A DNA stretch of 64,000 nt from Gymnogyps californianus (lineage: Eukaryota; Chordata; Aves; Accipitriformes; Cathartidae). A program made the translations under genes and the position numbers. The notes under the pieces are model-generated. The model saw nothing but the letters and a program-made list of their open reading frames with translations. It did no database searches and was not told the origin of the DNA. Location of the stretch: positions 23,591,001-23,655,000 of the forward strand of contig NC_059478.1 in the NCBI RefSeq assembly GCF_018139145.2. The letters are read 5' to 3'. The stretch's first letter is position 1. Each line of letters starts with the position of its first letter. Below are positions 1-9,378 of this stretch, piece after piece.

Positions 1-1714
1 GGTAAGTACCAGGATAAGAGAGGATACAACATGCTAAGACTCACACTAAAATAAAACATTTTTGAAGATTAAGGTGTTCTTCATGTAGCATTTCCCAATC
101 TATTGTGAGGAGGAGAGAAGGACGGGCATGAGGTCAGCAAGAAAAGGATATTGAGTGTAACCACAAAGGGAATATAGGAGTGGAATGTCTTCAGCATAAG
201 TAGACTGCCTTTAATTTGCATTAATGACATGCATAACACTACACTCCTGCCCCCCCCCCCCCCCCCAAAAAAAACCAAACAAAAAAACCACCAAAAAACC
301 AAAACCCTAACCCAACATACATTGCAAACCACATTTTACTGTTTGCATAGGCTCCATTTTGAGGTTGTCAATACACAGAAAGAATCCACAAGAAAATTAA
401 TGTGATAACAGCAAACCAATGAGAAAGGTGTATTTTTCTTCTGTGTCTTGTTCTACTTCATTAGCCAGCAGGAGTAAAGTCTTGGAGCATGCAACTGAGC
501 AATTTGTCTGTTGTCTCAGAAACATACCAAACATATTTGATATGCTGGAGGAAAAAAAAAAAATTAAAAAAATATCTCTTTGATTTCCTTATTATTGCAT
601 CTTATTATTGCATTATATTATTAAAACTGCATCTGAAAAGTCATGCAGTTTTCATCTATCTGTACCCAAACAGCCAACAAAAGTGAGAAAACTAGATGTC
701 TATGTCCTTTGATGATATAACCAAGTCTTTCCATTATTAAAAAAAAATTTTTATTTTTTTTTTTAATCTAGAATCAGGGCCATGAATCAAGGAAAAGATA
801 ACCAGTCTTTTCTATAGCACATATTACCAGTTCACAACTAAGGCTAAGAAAGACACTACCACTTCATAAAAGAGCAGATAATTAATTTCACTACCACCAG
901 AAATGCTCTTTCTAGAAAGAGATCTATTTTTACTTCTTCAATACCATTAAAATATGTCTACAGCCAATCCTTATTCAGAGCTAAAGGCAGTTTTTAAATT
1001 ACCAGTTATGATGTTAATTCTTTGCTAACAAGATTCGTGATTTATATAGCAAGCACAGTTTAATGTAACTATAATTTGCCCTCCTGCTAATTGATGACAA
1101 AGCACTACATACTTTTTTAAACTTTAAAGAAAAATTAAATATAATTTTCTAGTACATTATTGACCTTTATTGTACACAAATTACTTGAAATAATAATGTT
1201 GTGATGATCTACAAACCAGTTCTAGATTACCTTTAACTTCTATACCCTGGATATCTCTGTTACATACCCTCAACAAATTAATATAATCTCTTTCTTTGCA
1301 ATGTGAATATTAGTGGAGGAAAGTGGAAGGGTAATAAAATGTACAACCAGAATAATGTGGGTTTGAACATATTTTCCAACTTTGAGACTTTGTTATTTGT
1401 AATTTCAGAAAAAAATGACACTGCTACACAGACATATATAATAAATTTTAAAAAAGCCTTATTTAAAAAAAAAAATTTCCTTTTAGTTAGTTTACAGAGA
1501 TTTCCACTTCCCTTAAATCACCGCTTTTTATTTTAGCTAGTAGAAATTCTGGTAAAGGTAGCTAATGTTTGTTCCCTGACATTTCTGCTGAGAAGAAAAA
1601 CAAGGATTTGCTCATCTCGCTCTCTGAACCCACAGTACATATGTGAGAAATAATCAATAGATCTTGGTTAATATTGCAGAATATATCTGCAAATAATCAC
1701 TGCAGTTGTAATAC
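1..1714. other. AT-rich non-coding DNA, no gene seen
   Basis: No gene or recognisable repeat could be supported. The stretch holds a run of 17 C at 250-266 followed directly by 8 A, and A/T tracts near 549-575 and 738-765. The first bases read G|GTAAGTA, a perfect splice-donor consensus at position 2, but the would-be exon lies outside the window. The open frames here are short and show no familiar motif. Confidence 0.6.
250..266. repeat. poly-C run
   Basis: There are 17 consecutive C residues, followed by an A-rich, C-interrupted tract to about 305. Such homopolymers vary in length and are prone to sequencing error. Confidence 0.9.
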
Positions 1715-2310
1715 TTGGGCCCACAGTCAGGGGGTCATCTTTGACTCTTCCCTCTCAAGAAAACTTTTCAGTGTCTCAAAGCTACTTCCTATATAGCATT
1801 TTCAAAGCACATTCTTGTGTTGTGTGCACATCAGTACAAACTAATTTGGGTCCCTATTATTTCAGTTTTGACAATTTTTCCCTCCCACAGCTGCTAAAAA
1901 TTTATTCAAGTGCCCCCAAAAAGCTGCTGCCAAATTTATCTTCTAGTTTCCCCAAAGCTTTTATTGCTTTGATTATTTCCATTGGATCCCCTTCCATCCA
2001 AATGAAAGAGAAGCTATTGTTACACCCTGCAGAACTCAACTTCATCCTCTCCTTGCAATGTTCACCCCAGCTTTTCTTTCAGAAACCCTGCTGGCAGCTA
2101 ACTCCGTCTGTTACCACTTTCAGTTCATCTGACCATCGCTTCATTCTCTGCAGGACTCCACGCAGCTCTGAGGCCTACAAAGCCTTGTCTGATAGAAATG
2201 AAGTAAAACATCTTCCTTCTCTTTCCAATACTCCCAATCTGCCGTTCCTTGCTCTGCCTTTACAGAGAGGTCAAATACTGAAAAAAATCCACCTTCTAAC
2301 CCCCGCCATG
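1715..2310 (+). pseudogene. Decayed L2-like LINE ORF2, C-terminal part
   Basis: This is a broken remnant of the C-terminal part of a LINE reverse-transcriptase polyprotein. Three motifs typical of L2/CR1-clade ORF2 ends lie in order and in one frame: GVIFDSSLS (1731-1757; family GV.LDSSLS), AAKFIF (about 1926-1943; family AAARLL/AAKIIF) and HWIPFH (1980-1997; family HWLPV). In-frame stops interrupt it, one before AAKFIF and one directly after it. A 190-codon open frame starting at 1741 covers the same DNA in a different frame and is best read as a chance frame in pyrimidine-rich sequence. No 3' tail or target duplication was found. The motif order makes the LINE call fairly firm. The choice of L2-like over another CR1-clade member is inference. 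The right end is uncertain. Confidence 0.6.
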
Positions 2311-2787
2311 TAATTAAGTTGGGCCAGATCTTCGCAGCTTTCAACTGTAATAAGATCATTTCAGCCATGCTTGGCCTCCCTTTAGCTCTTCTGCTTTCTG
2401 TCAGAATTTCAGAGATTATCTTTATTCACAGAAATTTTAACAAAAAAACACCCCAAACTGCAGTTTTCAAGGTTGCATACAATGGCATTTGTACAAACCA
2501 AAGTCTGTCTTTGTATGCATGCACTGGAATGTTCAAATTGTCATAGGGACAGAGAATGAAAGTGACAGCGTGTAACTCTTCTGACAACATAAGCAAGCTA
2601 TAGATCAAACCTGAAAATAATGTCTTCAATATTAAATGCTTGCACAGAACTAAGTTATCCAGTCCAGGATTCTTTAGTAGGCAAGAAATTATTTTTTCTC
2701 TAGCAAGCCAAAAAAAAAGGGGGGGGGGGGGGGGGTGTGGAACGGGACGACAAACAAACAGAGTAAATATATTACGGAGTTCCTCCT
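2311..2787. other. Non-coding spacer with poly-G run
   Basis: This is spacer between the LINE fragment and the LTR. It contains 17 G at 2719-2735, preceded by about 9 A. No gene is visible. Confidence 0.6.
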
Positions 2788-3051
2788 TGTCCTGATTTCG
2801 GCTGGGACAGAGTTAACTCTCTTCTTAGTAGCTGGTACAGTGCTGTGTTCTGGATTTAGTGTGAGAATAATCTTGATAACACACTGATGTTTTAGTTGTT
2901 GCTAAGTAGTGCTTATCCTAAGTCAAGGATTTTTCAGTTTCCCATGCTCTGCCAGCAAGCAGGTGTGCAAGAAGCTGGGAGGGAGCAGAGCCGGGGCAGC
3001 TGACCTGAACTAGCCAAAGGGGTATTCCATACCATGGAACGTCATGCCCAG

Positions 3052-3059
3052 TATATAAA
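3052..3059 (+). promoter_or_regulatory. LTR TATA box
   Basis: TATATAAA lies in the middle of the LTR, just after an ACGTCA half CRE-like site (3040-3045). The same block is present in the inverted copy. It would have driven proviral transcription on the + strand; present activity is unknown. Confidence 0.6.
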
Positions 3060-3240
3060 CTGGGGGGAGTTGGCTGGGAGGGGTGGATTGCTGCTCGGGC
3101 ATTGGTCAGCGGGTGGTGAGCAATTGCATTGTGCATCACTGGGGTTCCCCCCCCTTTTTTGTTATATTCCTTTTCATTATTATTATGACTATTATTATAT
3201 TTCATTATTACTATTGTTAGTATTATATTTTACCTTAGTT

Positions 3241-3246
3241 ATTAAA
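3241..3246 (+). terminator. LTR poly-A signal
   Basis: ATTAAA sits downstream of the LTR TATA box and the ATT-rich tract, as expected at the R region. Its counterpart is conserved in the minus-strand copy. Confidence 0.5.
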
Positions 3247-3381
3247 CTGTTATCTCAACCCACGAGTTAGACCTTCTTTCCCGATTCTCCTCCCCATCCC
3301 ACTGGGAGCTGGAGGCATGGCGGGGAGTGAGGGAGCGGCTGCGTGGTGCTTGGCTACTGACTTGGGTTAAACCACGACACA

Positions 3382-5394
3382 CCTCCTTGGAAAACATTTT
3401 TCATAGAAGCCCAACATTATATACCTGTGAAGAGAACTTTGCTAAGAAATTCGTATTGTGACTTGACAGTTTATATCCGTCTTTTAATGGACATATGTAT
3501 ATAAAGCTTGCTGTTAAGCTCCCTGGAACAAGCACTGCACTCCTTGCTCTTTATTTGAACATCAGCTTGAACAAGAGGTTCTTGTCCTTAATTAAGCTTC
3601 TTAAGGTTCTAGAGTAAAACAGAATTTTTACCACCACCTCAGTTCAGATGGATAAAGCCTTAGCATAATGAAATTAGTAGAGAACTTCACTCTACAATCC
3701 AGAATATAAAGATAATATCTTTAAAATATAATACTTCACATAGTACACGTAGTAGGAGAAATCCAGAAAGTTATGAATAACATTTACATGCTTGCAACTA
3801 TGTGCAAATTTTGCGGCCACAATCAATTAGGTTCTTTAACTGAGACATCTTTACGAAACACAGATACTTACTCAGCAAGCTAAGGTTAAAGCAAATGTCT
3901 TCAGTGAGAAAGACGACAATCCCAGTTTATTTCTAACACACTATTGAAGATATTATTTAAAATTGGGGGTATACCTATCTAGAAGAGCACTAAGTCATGA
4001 TACCCAGATCACTCATACAATTCAGAAGAGAGATTTTTATAAACAGGCTCAGGCCAAGGAAGACTCCTAGAGTTAGTGACAAGTGTAATTCTATCACACA
4101 AGCTTACACATATGCCCTAGGGAACCACAGAGTTTAGAAAAACTTGAATTAAGGGAAAGTGCTCTCAAGATCAAAGAGGAACAATGAAATTGAATTTGCT
4201 TGATTAAAACAAATTTGATCTATTTCCAGAAGGAGAAAATAAGCTCGTCTCTGATCAATTGAGATTCTTTGAGGATATTGCCAAGATGAAAATCACAGCA
4301 TAACTCAACCTATTCATTTTTAACAAAAAAAGGAAACACATCTCTGAGGTGAGCTCTAAGGTGAGAGCTTAATTACAAGGATAGGGAATTATCTTCAGGA
4401 ATAACTAACTTTAAAACTTGAAGAATGGCCAAAGATTACGAAGCAAGTAAACGTTAGTAAAAACAGCATCTCTTCCTTTCCCATTTCTGTCCATGACCAC
4501 AAGTGGAAGAGGACCTATACAGACTCAGCCCTGCTCAGTGGGAAACAACGGGGATCAGGCAGCCAACTAAGGTGTAGTATAGGAAGGTAGAGATACAGTG
4601 TCCTCTCCCCACCTGCTGCACTATGATCAGGGCCTCTGCACATGGAACACACACTTTGGACCATATCCTCCAGCGAAAGCTCTCTATCTTCCTGTTGAGG
4701 AATACTCATAATACTCAAAACAATCAATAAAAAATAGTCCCAACAAACTATTGTATGTTGCAGTTGTTATGGAAGATGTCTCGTCCTCATTCAGCAGGGC
4801 ACAAGGACCCTTGGAGAACAGCTTCTGTAATCCGTAGGGTCACCTCGACCTTCAATCCAAGGAAGAGCAGAAGCTGAAATCGGTGAGAGCTCTCGGTGGA
4901 ACACAGAGAAGGCATAGTGCCTGGGAACTACTGATGACAGAGGACAGGGCAGGGGACAGCCTACAGGCAGCACCCTGCTAGGGATCCTGGGGCCCAAACA
5001 AAAGAAGTGGACACAGACACTGGAACAGAGTCCAACTTTATGCTGAGGTGAATCACTGGGGAAACCTTGGACCTTTCTGGAGATTAACCTATGCAGAACA
5101 TGATCCAGCAGTTCTGTGGAATTAGGATCAATACTGTCAAGTGGGATATCAGTGTGAGACAGATAACAGGTAGGAGTAGAAGAAGATTTGACTTTTAAAA
5201 TACTCAGTGGTCATAAATAAGTGAGCACTGCAAATTATATCAAACGCAAAAGGCGGCAGGTCATCTAAGAGCAGGTGCACAGGCTAACAGATAGTAAAGC
5301 AGTTCAATACTGATAAGCTTCAGCCAATATATCTTGTAGCAAAAGGAGAAGAAATTCTTGCAAAAATCTGTCCATAAACAGATGATAAAGGAAA
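3382..5394. other. Non-coding DNA, nothing identified
   Basis: Purine-rich, AT-rich sequence. Two minus-strand open frames of about 70 codons (4515-4727 and 4791-4997) show no recognisable domain, and no splice or repeat signature supports them. It could contain further decayed retroelement sequence, but I cannot identify any. Confidence 0.5.
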
Positions 5395-5532
5395 GAGGCA
5401 GGAATTTACCTCTATACATCCCTAAGCCAGTGATGGTGGATGCTGGGGATTACAAGGGTGTGCTGCTGGTATTGGAACAGAGTGATGGGCTACATGGACC
5501 ATTGGTCTAACCGAGCACCGTATTTATGTTCT
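5395..5532 (+). repeat. 3' end of an ancient amniote retroposon, copy 1
   Basis: The segment ends GGGCTACATGGACCATTGG, then TCTAACC and a TATGTTC tail. I know this pattern as the 3' end of an interspersed repeat abundant in turtles, crocodilians and other amniotes (GGGCTAGATGGACC...TTGGTCTGACC...TTATGTTC). The preceding TGCTGGTATTGGAACAGAG also fits the same family. The family may be a CR1/L3-like LINE or a SINE; I cannot name it with certainty. A second copy is at 32740-32920. The left end is approximate. Confidence 0.6.
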
Positions 5533-6104
5533 TTAAAAAAATGCAAGCTGTTTAGACTGTTGTGTGCAGAGAAGAAAGTGCTCAAGTACAGGAGAGGAGG
5601 GGAAATGGCTCAGTGTGCAGCTGCAATAATAAAGCTGAGTGTGAACAAAGACAGCCATCACTACCACCAGTTTTGCAGTTCAACCAAGTTTTTCATTCAC
5701 AAGTCTCCACGGATTTTACAAATGTTCATTAATGAGGTAATCAATCACTTTCCAACTCATTTTCAGATGAGTTAACTAAAAAAAAAAAAAAAAGATAGTA
5801 AAAGGTAGTTTCCCAAGCTTGCTGTTTTACGATTATACTGCTACCCAATAGGAGATTTTATGGCATATTCACATATAAGGCAACATCTAGAGAGTTCTGC
5901 ATTTAAAAAGTGCTTGATGAGATGGGATAATACACAAACAGAAAGGAAAAAAGCTCAAGTGTTAGACTTCTTGGCTCCATCTCCTTTTATTCTCATGCAG
6001 TGAACTTGGTGACAGAAAGGAATTAGCTCCTTCAGATACCTGATATCAGAAGCTAAGAATACTGAATCTCCCTCCTGCACGCACACACACACAAAGAGCA
6101 AACA
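5533..6104. other. Spacer upstream of gypsy gag relic
   Basis: No gene was identified. A poly-A run lies at about 5779-5794 and a short CA tract at 6079-6092. If the gypsy relic kept a 5' LTR or leader it should lie here, but I see no clear LTR ends. Confidence 0.4.
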
Positions 6105-6110
6105 ATGACC

Positions 6111-6660
6111 ATGGCAATGTACCAGAGTCCTGTCCCTGAGCAGACAGACATGAAAAGAATTTAGTTAGAAATTGGAAATCCTTCTGATCACAATGAAAAA
6201 TTGCAGTGAAGCTAGAAAGAGAGAACTAGAATAAGAACAGCCACATTATCATCTGTAATGGGCAACGGCTGCCACAGGCTACAAACAGCATTTGGATTTT
6301 TCAGCACAAACCGGGAGGATCTATATAAAATTTTAGAAGCATTTTCAATCCACAATGTCCATCATACGCCAACAAAGCGTAATAATGAATTTGGAGAAAA
6401 AGCAGATTGGTAGGTTGCCAATCTGCATAAAACGGCCAAGTCATGCTATTATGAAATCTTAAAAAGATGAACTAATGTGCAATAGATTAATAAGGAGAAA
6501 TAAAAATATAGGAAACAAATAAGAATACTCAGGAACTCTATTAAGACCTACAGATCTGTGCAAAGCTAGTGAGCAAGGCCACATCCAAACGGAGATGAAG
6601 TGTGGTACAGGCTTCGAGTCCATTCATCCGGTACCTCAGAAGTTAAGAAAGCAAGCAAAA
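6111..6660 (+). pseudogene. gag: Gypsy gag remnant
   Basis: The reading begins ATGGCAATG (6111) giving MAMYQSPVPE, like the N-terminus of vertebrate gypsy Gag proteins, and soon hits a stop. A 57-codon open segment at 6240-6410 contains SSVMGNG followed by EDLYKILEAFSIHNV and TPTKRN. This matches the Gag core pattern of a short MG motif, then a Y..ILE.F helix and P..N. After a frameshift, 6463-6651 gives KDELMCNRLI, then (past a stop) DLCKASEQ, matching the family's DELIRDRI and DICRASE blocks. The next stretch has scattered C and H residues in three frames that could be a decayed CCHC knuckle. Stops and frameshifts rule out a working product. The call rests on the order of several short motifs, not on an alignment. 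Confidence 0.6.
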
Positions 6661-7239
6661 AGCAAATGCACAAGTACAAAACACAGATGAGCTTAATACA
6701 AAGACATGTGGGAATCGGGAAGAAAAATACCCAAGATAGTAAAGCAATGTTTTGTGTGATGGGTCATGTGCACTAACAGTGGTAAAGGGAATAATTACGT
6801 CACAGCTGCCAGACAAGAAAATAATGCACCATATTGAAGTAGGGAGCAACAGGTATCAGTGGCTTGGAAGATAACATTTTGCATGTATAACATTAATACA
6901 GTGCCTTTTTTGCAAAGCAAAGACAGCACGAGGTTTAGAGAAAGAGACACACAAAGTCCAAACAATTAAATGCAATATGAACATTAGTCCATGTACTAGA
7001 CCATGCAAATTTCCTCAGAATTACACAAGAAAATAATGCAAAGTTACTGTCAGACAAACCAAATTAAATAATCATGAAACGGAAGGAAATACACAGGTTA
7101 TAATTATATACAAAAACACCAAAGAATAAATATACACACTGAAGTTTCAGAAAGTACAGACAACACAATCACTGCCTTCAGCTCAAACAAGTGAATGGGT
7201 GCTCCTAAGCAATGCTAAAACAAGCAAAGTATTCCTATG

Positions 7240-7580
7240 AGAGATGCAGCAGATGCAAAATAAAGATGCAACCTGAATATGCCTCTTTCAACTTGATATA
7301 GCCATCAGAGGTAGCATGAAGCTAGTTACCAATCATCCCACCTTGAAGCACTACGTGAATGAAAAGGCAATCACACAATGTGATGCCTGTGAGATGGGGC
7401 TTGAAGGATCATTCCTATAAAAGGGACAGTCAGTACCTTGTGTGTGAAGGTCACTATCACCAGAGGAAAAATATACACCTGATTGAAAAGAAATGTCTTG
7501 CAGTAGTGTTTGCATGTGAAAAGTTTGGTTCAAGGACAGGAAACCATTCTAGTGGAAAGAGATCATAAATCACCAGAGAG
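7240..7580 (+). pseudogene. pol: Gypsy pol remnant: RNase H region
   Basis: Frame 7313-7417 reads MKLVTNHPTLKHYVNEK and then TQCDACEMGLEGSFL. This is the end of the RT connection and the start of gypsy RNase H (family LV..P.LK.Y and QCDAS..GLGA.L). After a stop and frameshift, 7459-7533 gives IEKKCLAVVFACEKF, the hallmark Ty3/gypsy EKE.LA.VFACEKF block. A further shift gives VERDHKSPE (7552-7578), matching the VE.DHKPLE motif. At least two frameshifts and one stop break it. This is the strongest motif in the window for a gypsy-type element. Retroviral pol is less likely because this block is characteristic of Ty3/gypsy RNase H. Confidence 0.75.
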
Positions 7581-7800
7581 CTGCTTTTTTTTAATAAAAA
7601 AAAAAAGTAATGACAGGAAAAAAAGACTGAGATATACATAACTGACTTCCCATCCAGTACAACCTTGCAGCATCAAAATATGGCAGCTCAACAGTAATAT
7701 TAACTCTTCAGTTTGACAGACTCAGCTGAAACAGTTTTATGCCCATATCAAGGGAGATGCCAGCATGAATCAAAGAAATCATGAAGAACAAAAGTTTACT

Positions 7801-8777
7801 CAGTCTTACATCCAGCATCTTTTCAGGACTAAACTCCTTCCCAATAATACAAGTTCCCAAGAACAGAAAGACCTTCCTTCCCTGCATACCAGAGCTATGA
7901 GGTAAGGGTAGAAGGCACAATGAGATATGGTGGTAGCTGAATCTCAGTGAGAAATTATCACTGAGAGAAGAAATTCTCTAAATATTAATTCACACATCTT
8001 TTGTAATATGAACAATAGATGCTCCACAGACCTCAGGCATGACAAAAGATACCTGAGTCCAGTGAACAGCAATAACTCATATAATGGTGTCCAGTCTAAG
8101 CAGAAGGAAAGACATTAGCACAATGTAGGAAGAGCCCTACAGCTTGCTGGCTAAATGGTCAGACATTGTAAAATTACTCCATACTGGGCAAGCAGCAAAA
8201 CCAAAAGCAGAAGTAGAAAATTAGAACAAAAATATATATTTTTTACATTCCTTTGTTTAAAGGCATTATGTTGAATGTCAGCCCCTAAAAGGAGAAGGCC
8301 TAACTTCAACTACCTTTGAAGACAGAGTCAGTCATTCAAGGCGAATTGCACAGCAGCAAAGCTACATCTGTTTAACAGACACTAACTTATTTGTAAACAA
8401 ATTGCAGAGGACTGGGATATATTTCACAACAAAGCAAGTAAATTTATTCATGACAAACCAAGTCATACCTGGGAATGCTGAAGAGGACAAAATATGCTCT
8501 TGAGACTTGATCAGCAGACCACAAAGGAAAATGGCAAAGTTTTCTAAAATCCTATTCTATCAAGATTTCTTCTTGTCTGAAAGGAAAGATTCAGACTTGC
8601 TTAAAAAAAAAAAAAGTTATAAAAATTTGGGTCACTAGCAGTTCCCAACACAAATTAAACTGTGGAAGATTAACACATTCAAAATCAGATAGGTTTCCAG
8701 CCATTAAAGCACCAATTTGTTTGGGCTTTCCTTGACTTGCATCTATTATATAAATATACAGACAAATTTTAAAAGCG
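7801..8777. other. Spacer, possible gypsy integrase remains
   Basis: Around 8054-8110 one frame reads SPVNSNNSYNG, faintly like the integrase SSP..PQSNG block. This is too weak to call. The rest is AT-rich with a poly-A tract near 8602-8614. No gene is visible. Confidence 0.35.
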
Positions 8778-8936
8778 TGTCATAGTTTAAACACAGCCAG
8801 CAGCTAAGCACCACGCAGCCGCTCCCTCACTCCCTCTCCAGCTCCCAGCGGAATGGGGAGGAGAATGGGGAAAGAAGGTAAAACTCGTGGGTTGAGATAA
8901 GAACAGTTTAATAACTAAAGTAAAATATAATACTAA

Positions 8937-8961
8937 CAATAATAATAATAATAATAATAAT
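8937..8961. repeat. (AAT)n microsatellite inside LTR
   Basis: About eight AAT units lie in the part of the LTR that is ATT-rich in copy 1. The difference in length and purity between the copies points to replication slippage. Confidence 0.8.
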
Positions 8962-9109
8962 ATAATAGTAATGAAAAGGAATCTAACAAAAAAAAAAAAA
9001 GAAGAGGGAAAAAAAGGAAGAAAAACCTAGTGATGCATGATGCAATTGCTCACCACCCGCTGACCGATGCCCAAGCAGCAATCCACCCCTCCCAGCCAAC
9101 TCCCCCCAG

Positions 9110-9117
9110 TTTATATA
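9110..9117 (-). promoter_or_regulatory. LTR TATA box, second copy
   Basis: TTTATATA on the + strand is TATATAAA on the minus strand, in the same position as the TATA box of the first LTR. Any residual promoter would fire leftward, towards the gypsy relic. Confidence 0.55.
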
Positions 9118-9378
9118 CTGGGCATGATGTTCCATGGTATGGAATATCCCTTCGGCTAGTTCGGGTCAGCTGCCCCGGCTCTGCTCCCTCCCAGCTTCTT
9201 GCACACCTGCTTGCTGGCAGAGCATGGGAAACTGAAAAGTCCTTAACTTAGGATAAGCGCTACTTAGCAACAACTAAATCAGTGTGTTATCAAGATTATT
9301 CTCACACTAAATCCAAAACACAGCACTGTACCAGCTACTAAGAAGAAAATTAACTCTATCTCAGCTGAAACCAGGACA

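Larger units (their letters stand above)
2788..3379 (+). mobile_element. Solo LTR of an avian endogenous retrovirus
   Basis: The element starts TGTCCTGATTTC and ends ACCACGACA, with TG/CA-type ends. It is matched along its length by the inverted copy at 8778-9378. Internal LTR features are a TATA box (TATATAAA, 3052-3059), an ATTAAA poly-A signal (3241-3246), an ATT-rich tract (about 3177-3240) between them, and a GC-rich 3' part. I recognise this as an LTR type common in neoavian birds. No retroviral coding region adjoins either end, so it is a solo LTR formed by LTR-LTR recombination. The flanks give either a 5-bp duplication with one mismatch (CTCCT/CACCT), or, if the element ends at 3381, a perfect 6-bp CCTCCT duplication (2782-2787 and 3382-3387). 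I cannot settle ERVK versus ERVL class from this. Confidence 0.85.
6105..7800 (+). mobile_element. Decayed Ty3/gypsy-type retrotransposon
   Basis: Gag-like and pol RNase H-like segments lie in the correct order on one strand: gag about 6111-6660, a possible CCHC region about 6660-6760, RNase H about 7240-7580, and a possible RNase H/connection tail to about 7800. All are broken by stops and frameshifts. Only about 0.5 kb separates the zinc-knuckle area from RNase H, where protease and most of RT should occupy well over 1 kb, so an internal deletion is inferred. No LTRs belonging to it were recognised; the two solo LTRs nearby are a different family and lie in inverted orientation. Weak integrase-like similarity may continue to about 8100. 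Intact gypsy elements are not expected in birds, so this is probably an old relic. Confidence 0.65.
8778..9378 (-). mobile_element. Solo LTR, second copy, inverted
   Basis: This is the reverse complement of the family at 2788-3379. On the minus strand it runs from TGTCCTGGTTTCAGC (at 9378) to ...TATGACA (at 8778). The TATA box (TTTATATA as read on +, 9110-9117), poly-A signal (TTTAAT on +, 8907-8912) and a trinucleotide AAT tract (8937-8961) are in the matching positions. It is flanked by AAGCG (8773-8777) and AAGTG (9379-9383), a 5-bp target duplication differing only at a CpG/TpG position, which supports an intact single insertion. No internal retroviral sequence adjoins it. It differs from copy 1 by substitutions and by tract length, so the two are independent insertions. 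Confidence 0.85.

Noticed and set aside
2..7. Splice donor GTAAGT at the window start
   Set aside because: A perfect consensus, but no exon is visible because the window begins one base before it; one hexamer is not evidence of a gene.
1741..2313. 190-codon + strand open frame as a gene
   Set aside because: It overlaps LINE ORF2 motifs in another frame, begins at TTG and has no domain; pyrimidine-rich composition explains the lack of stops.
3034..3270. 78-codon + strand frame in the first LTR
   Set aside because: It lies wholly within LTR sequence and runs into the ATT-rich tract; there is no coding expectation.
7359..7568. 69-codon + frame as a functional small protein
   Set aside because: It is part of the broken gypsy RNase H segment, with frameshifts on both sides.
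2788..9378. A full provirus between the two LTRs
   Set aside because: The LTRs are in opposite orientation, each has its own target duplication, and the DNA between them carries a gypsy relic and spacer with no matching retroviral gag/pol/env.
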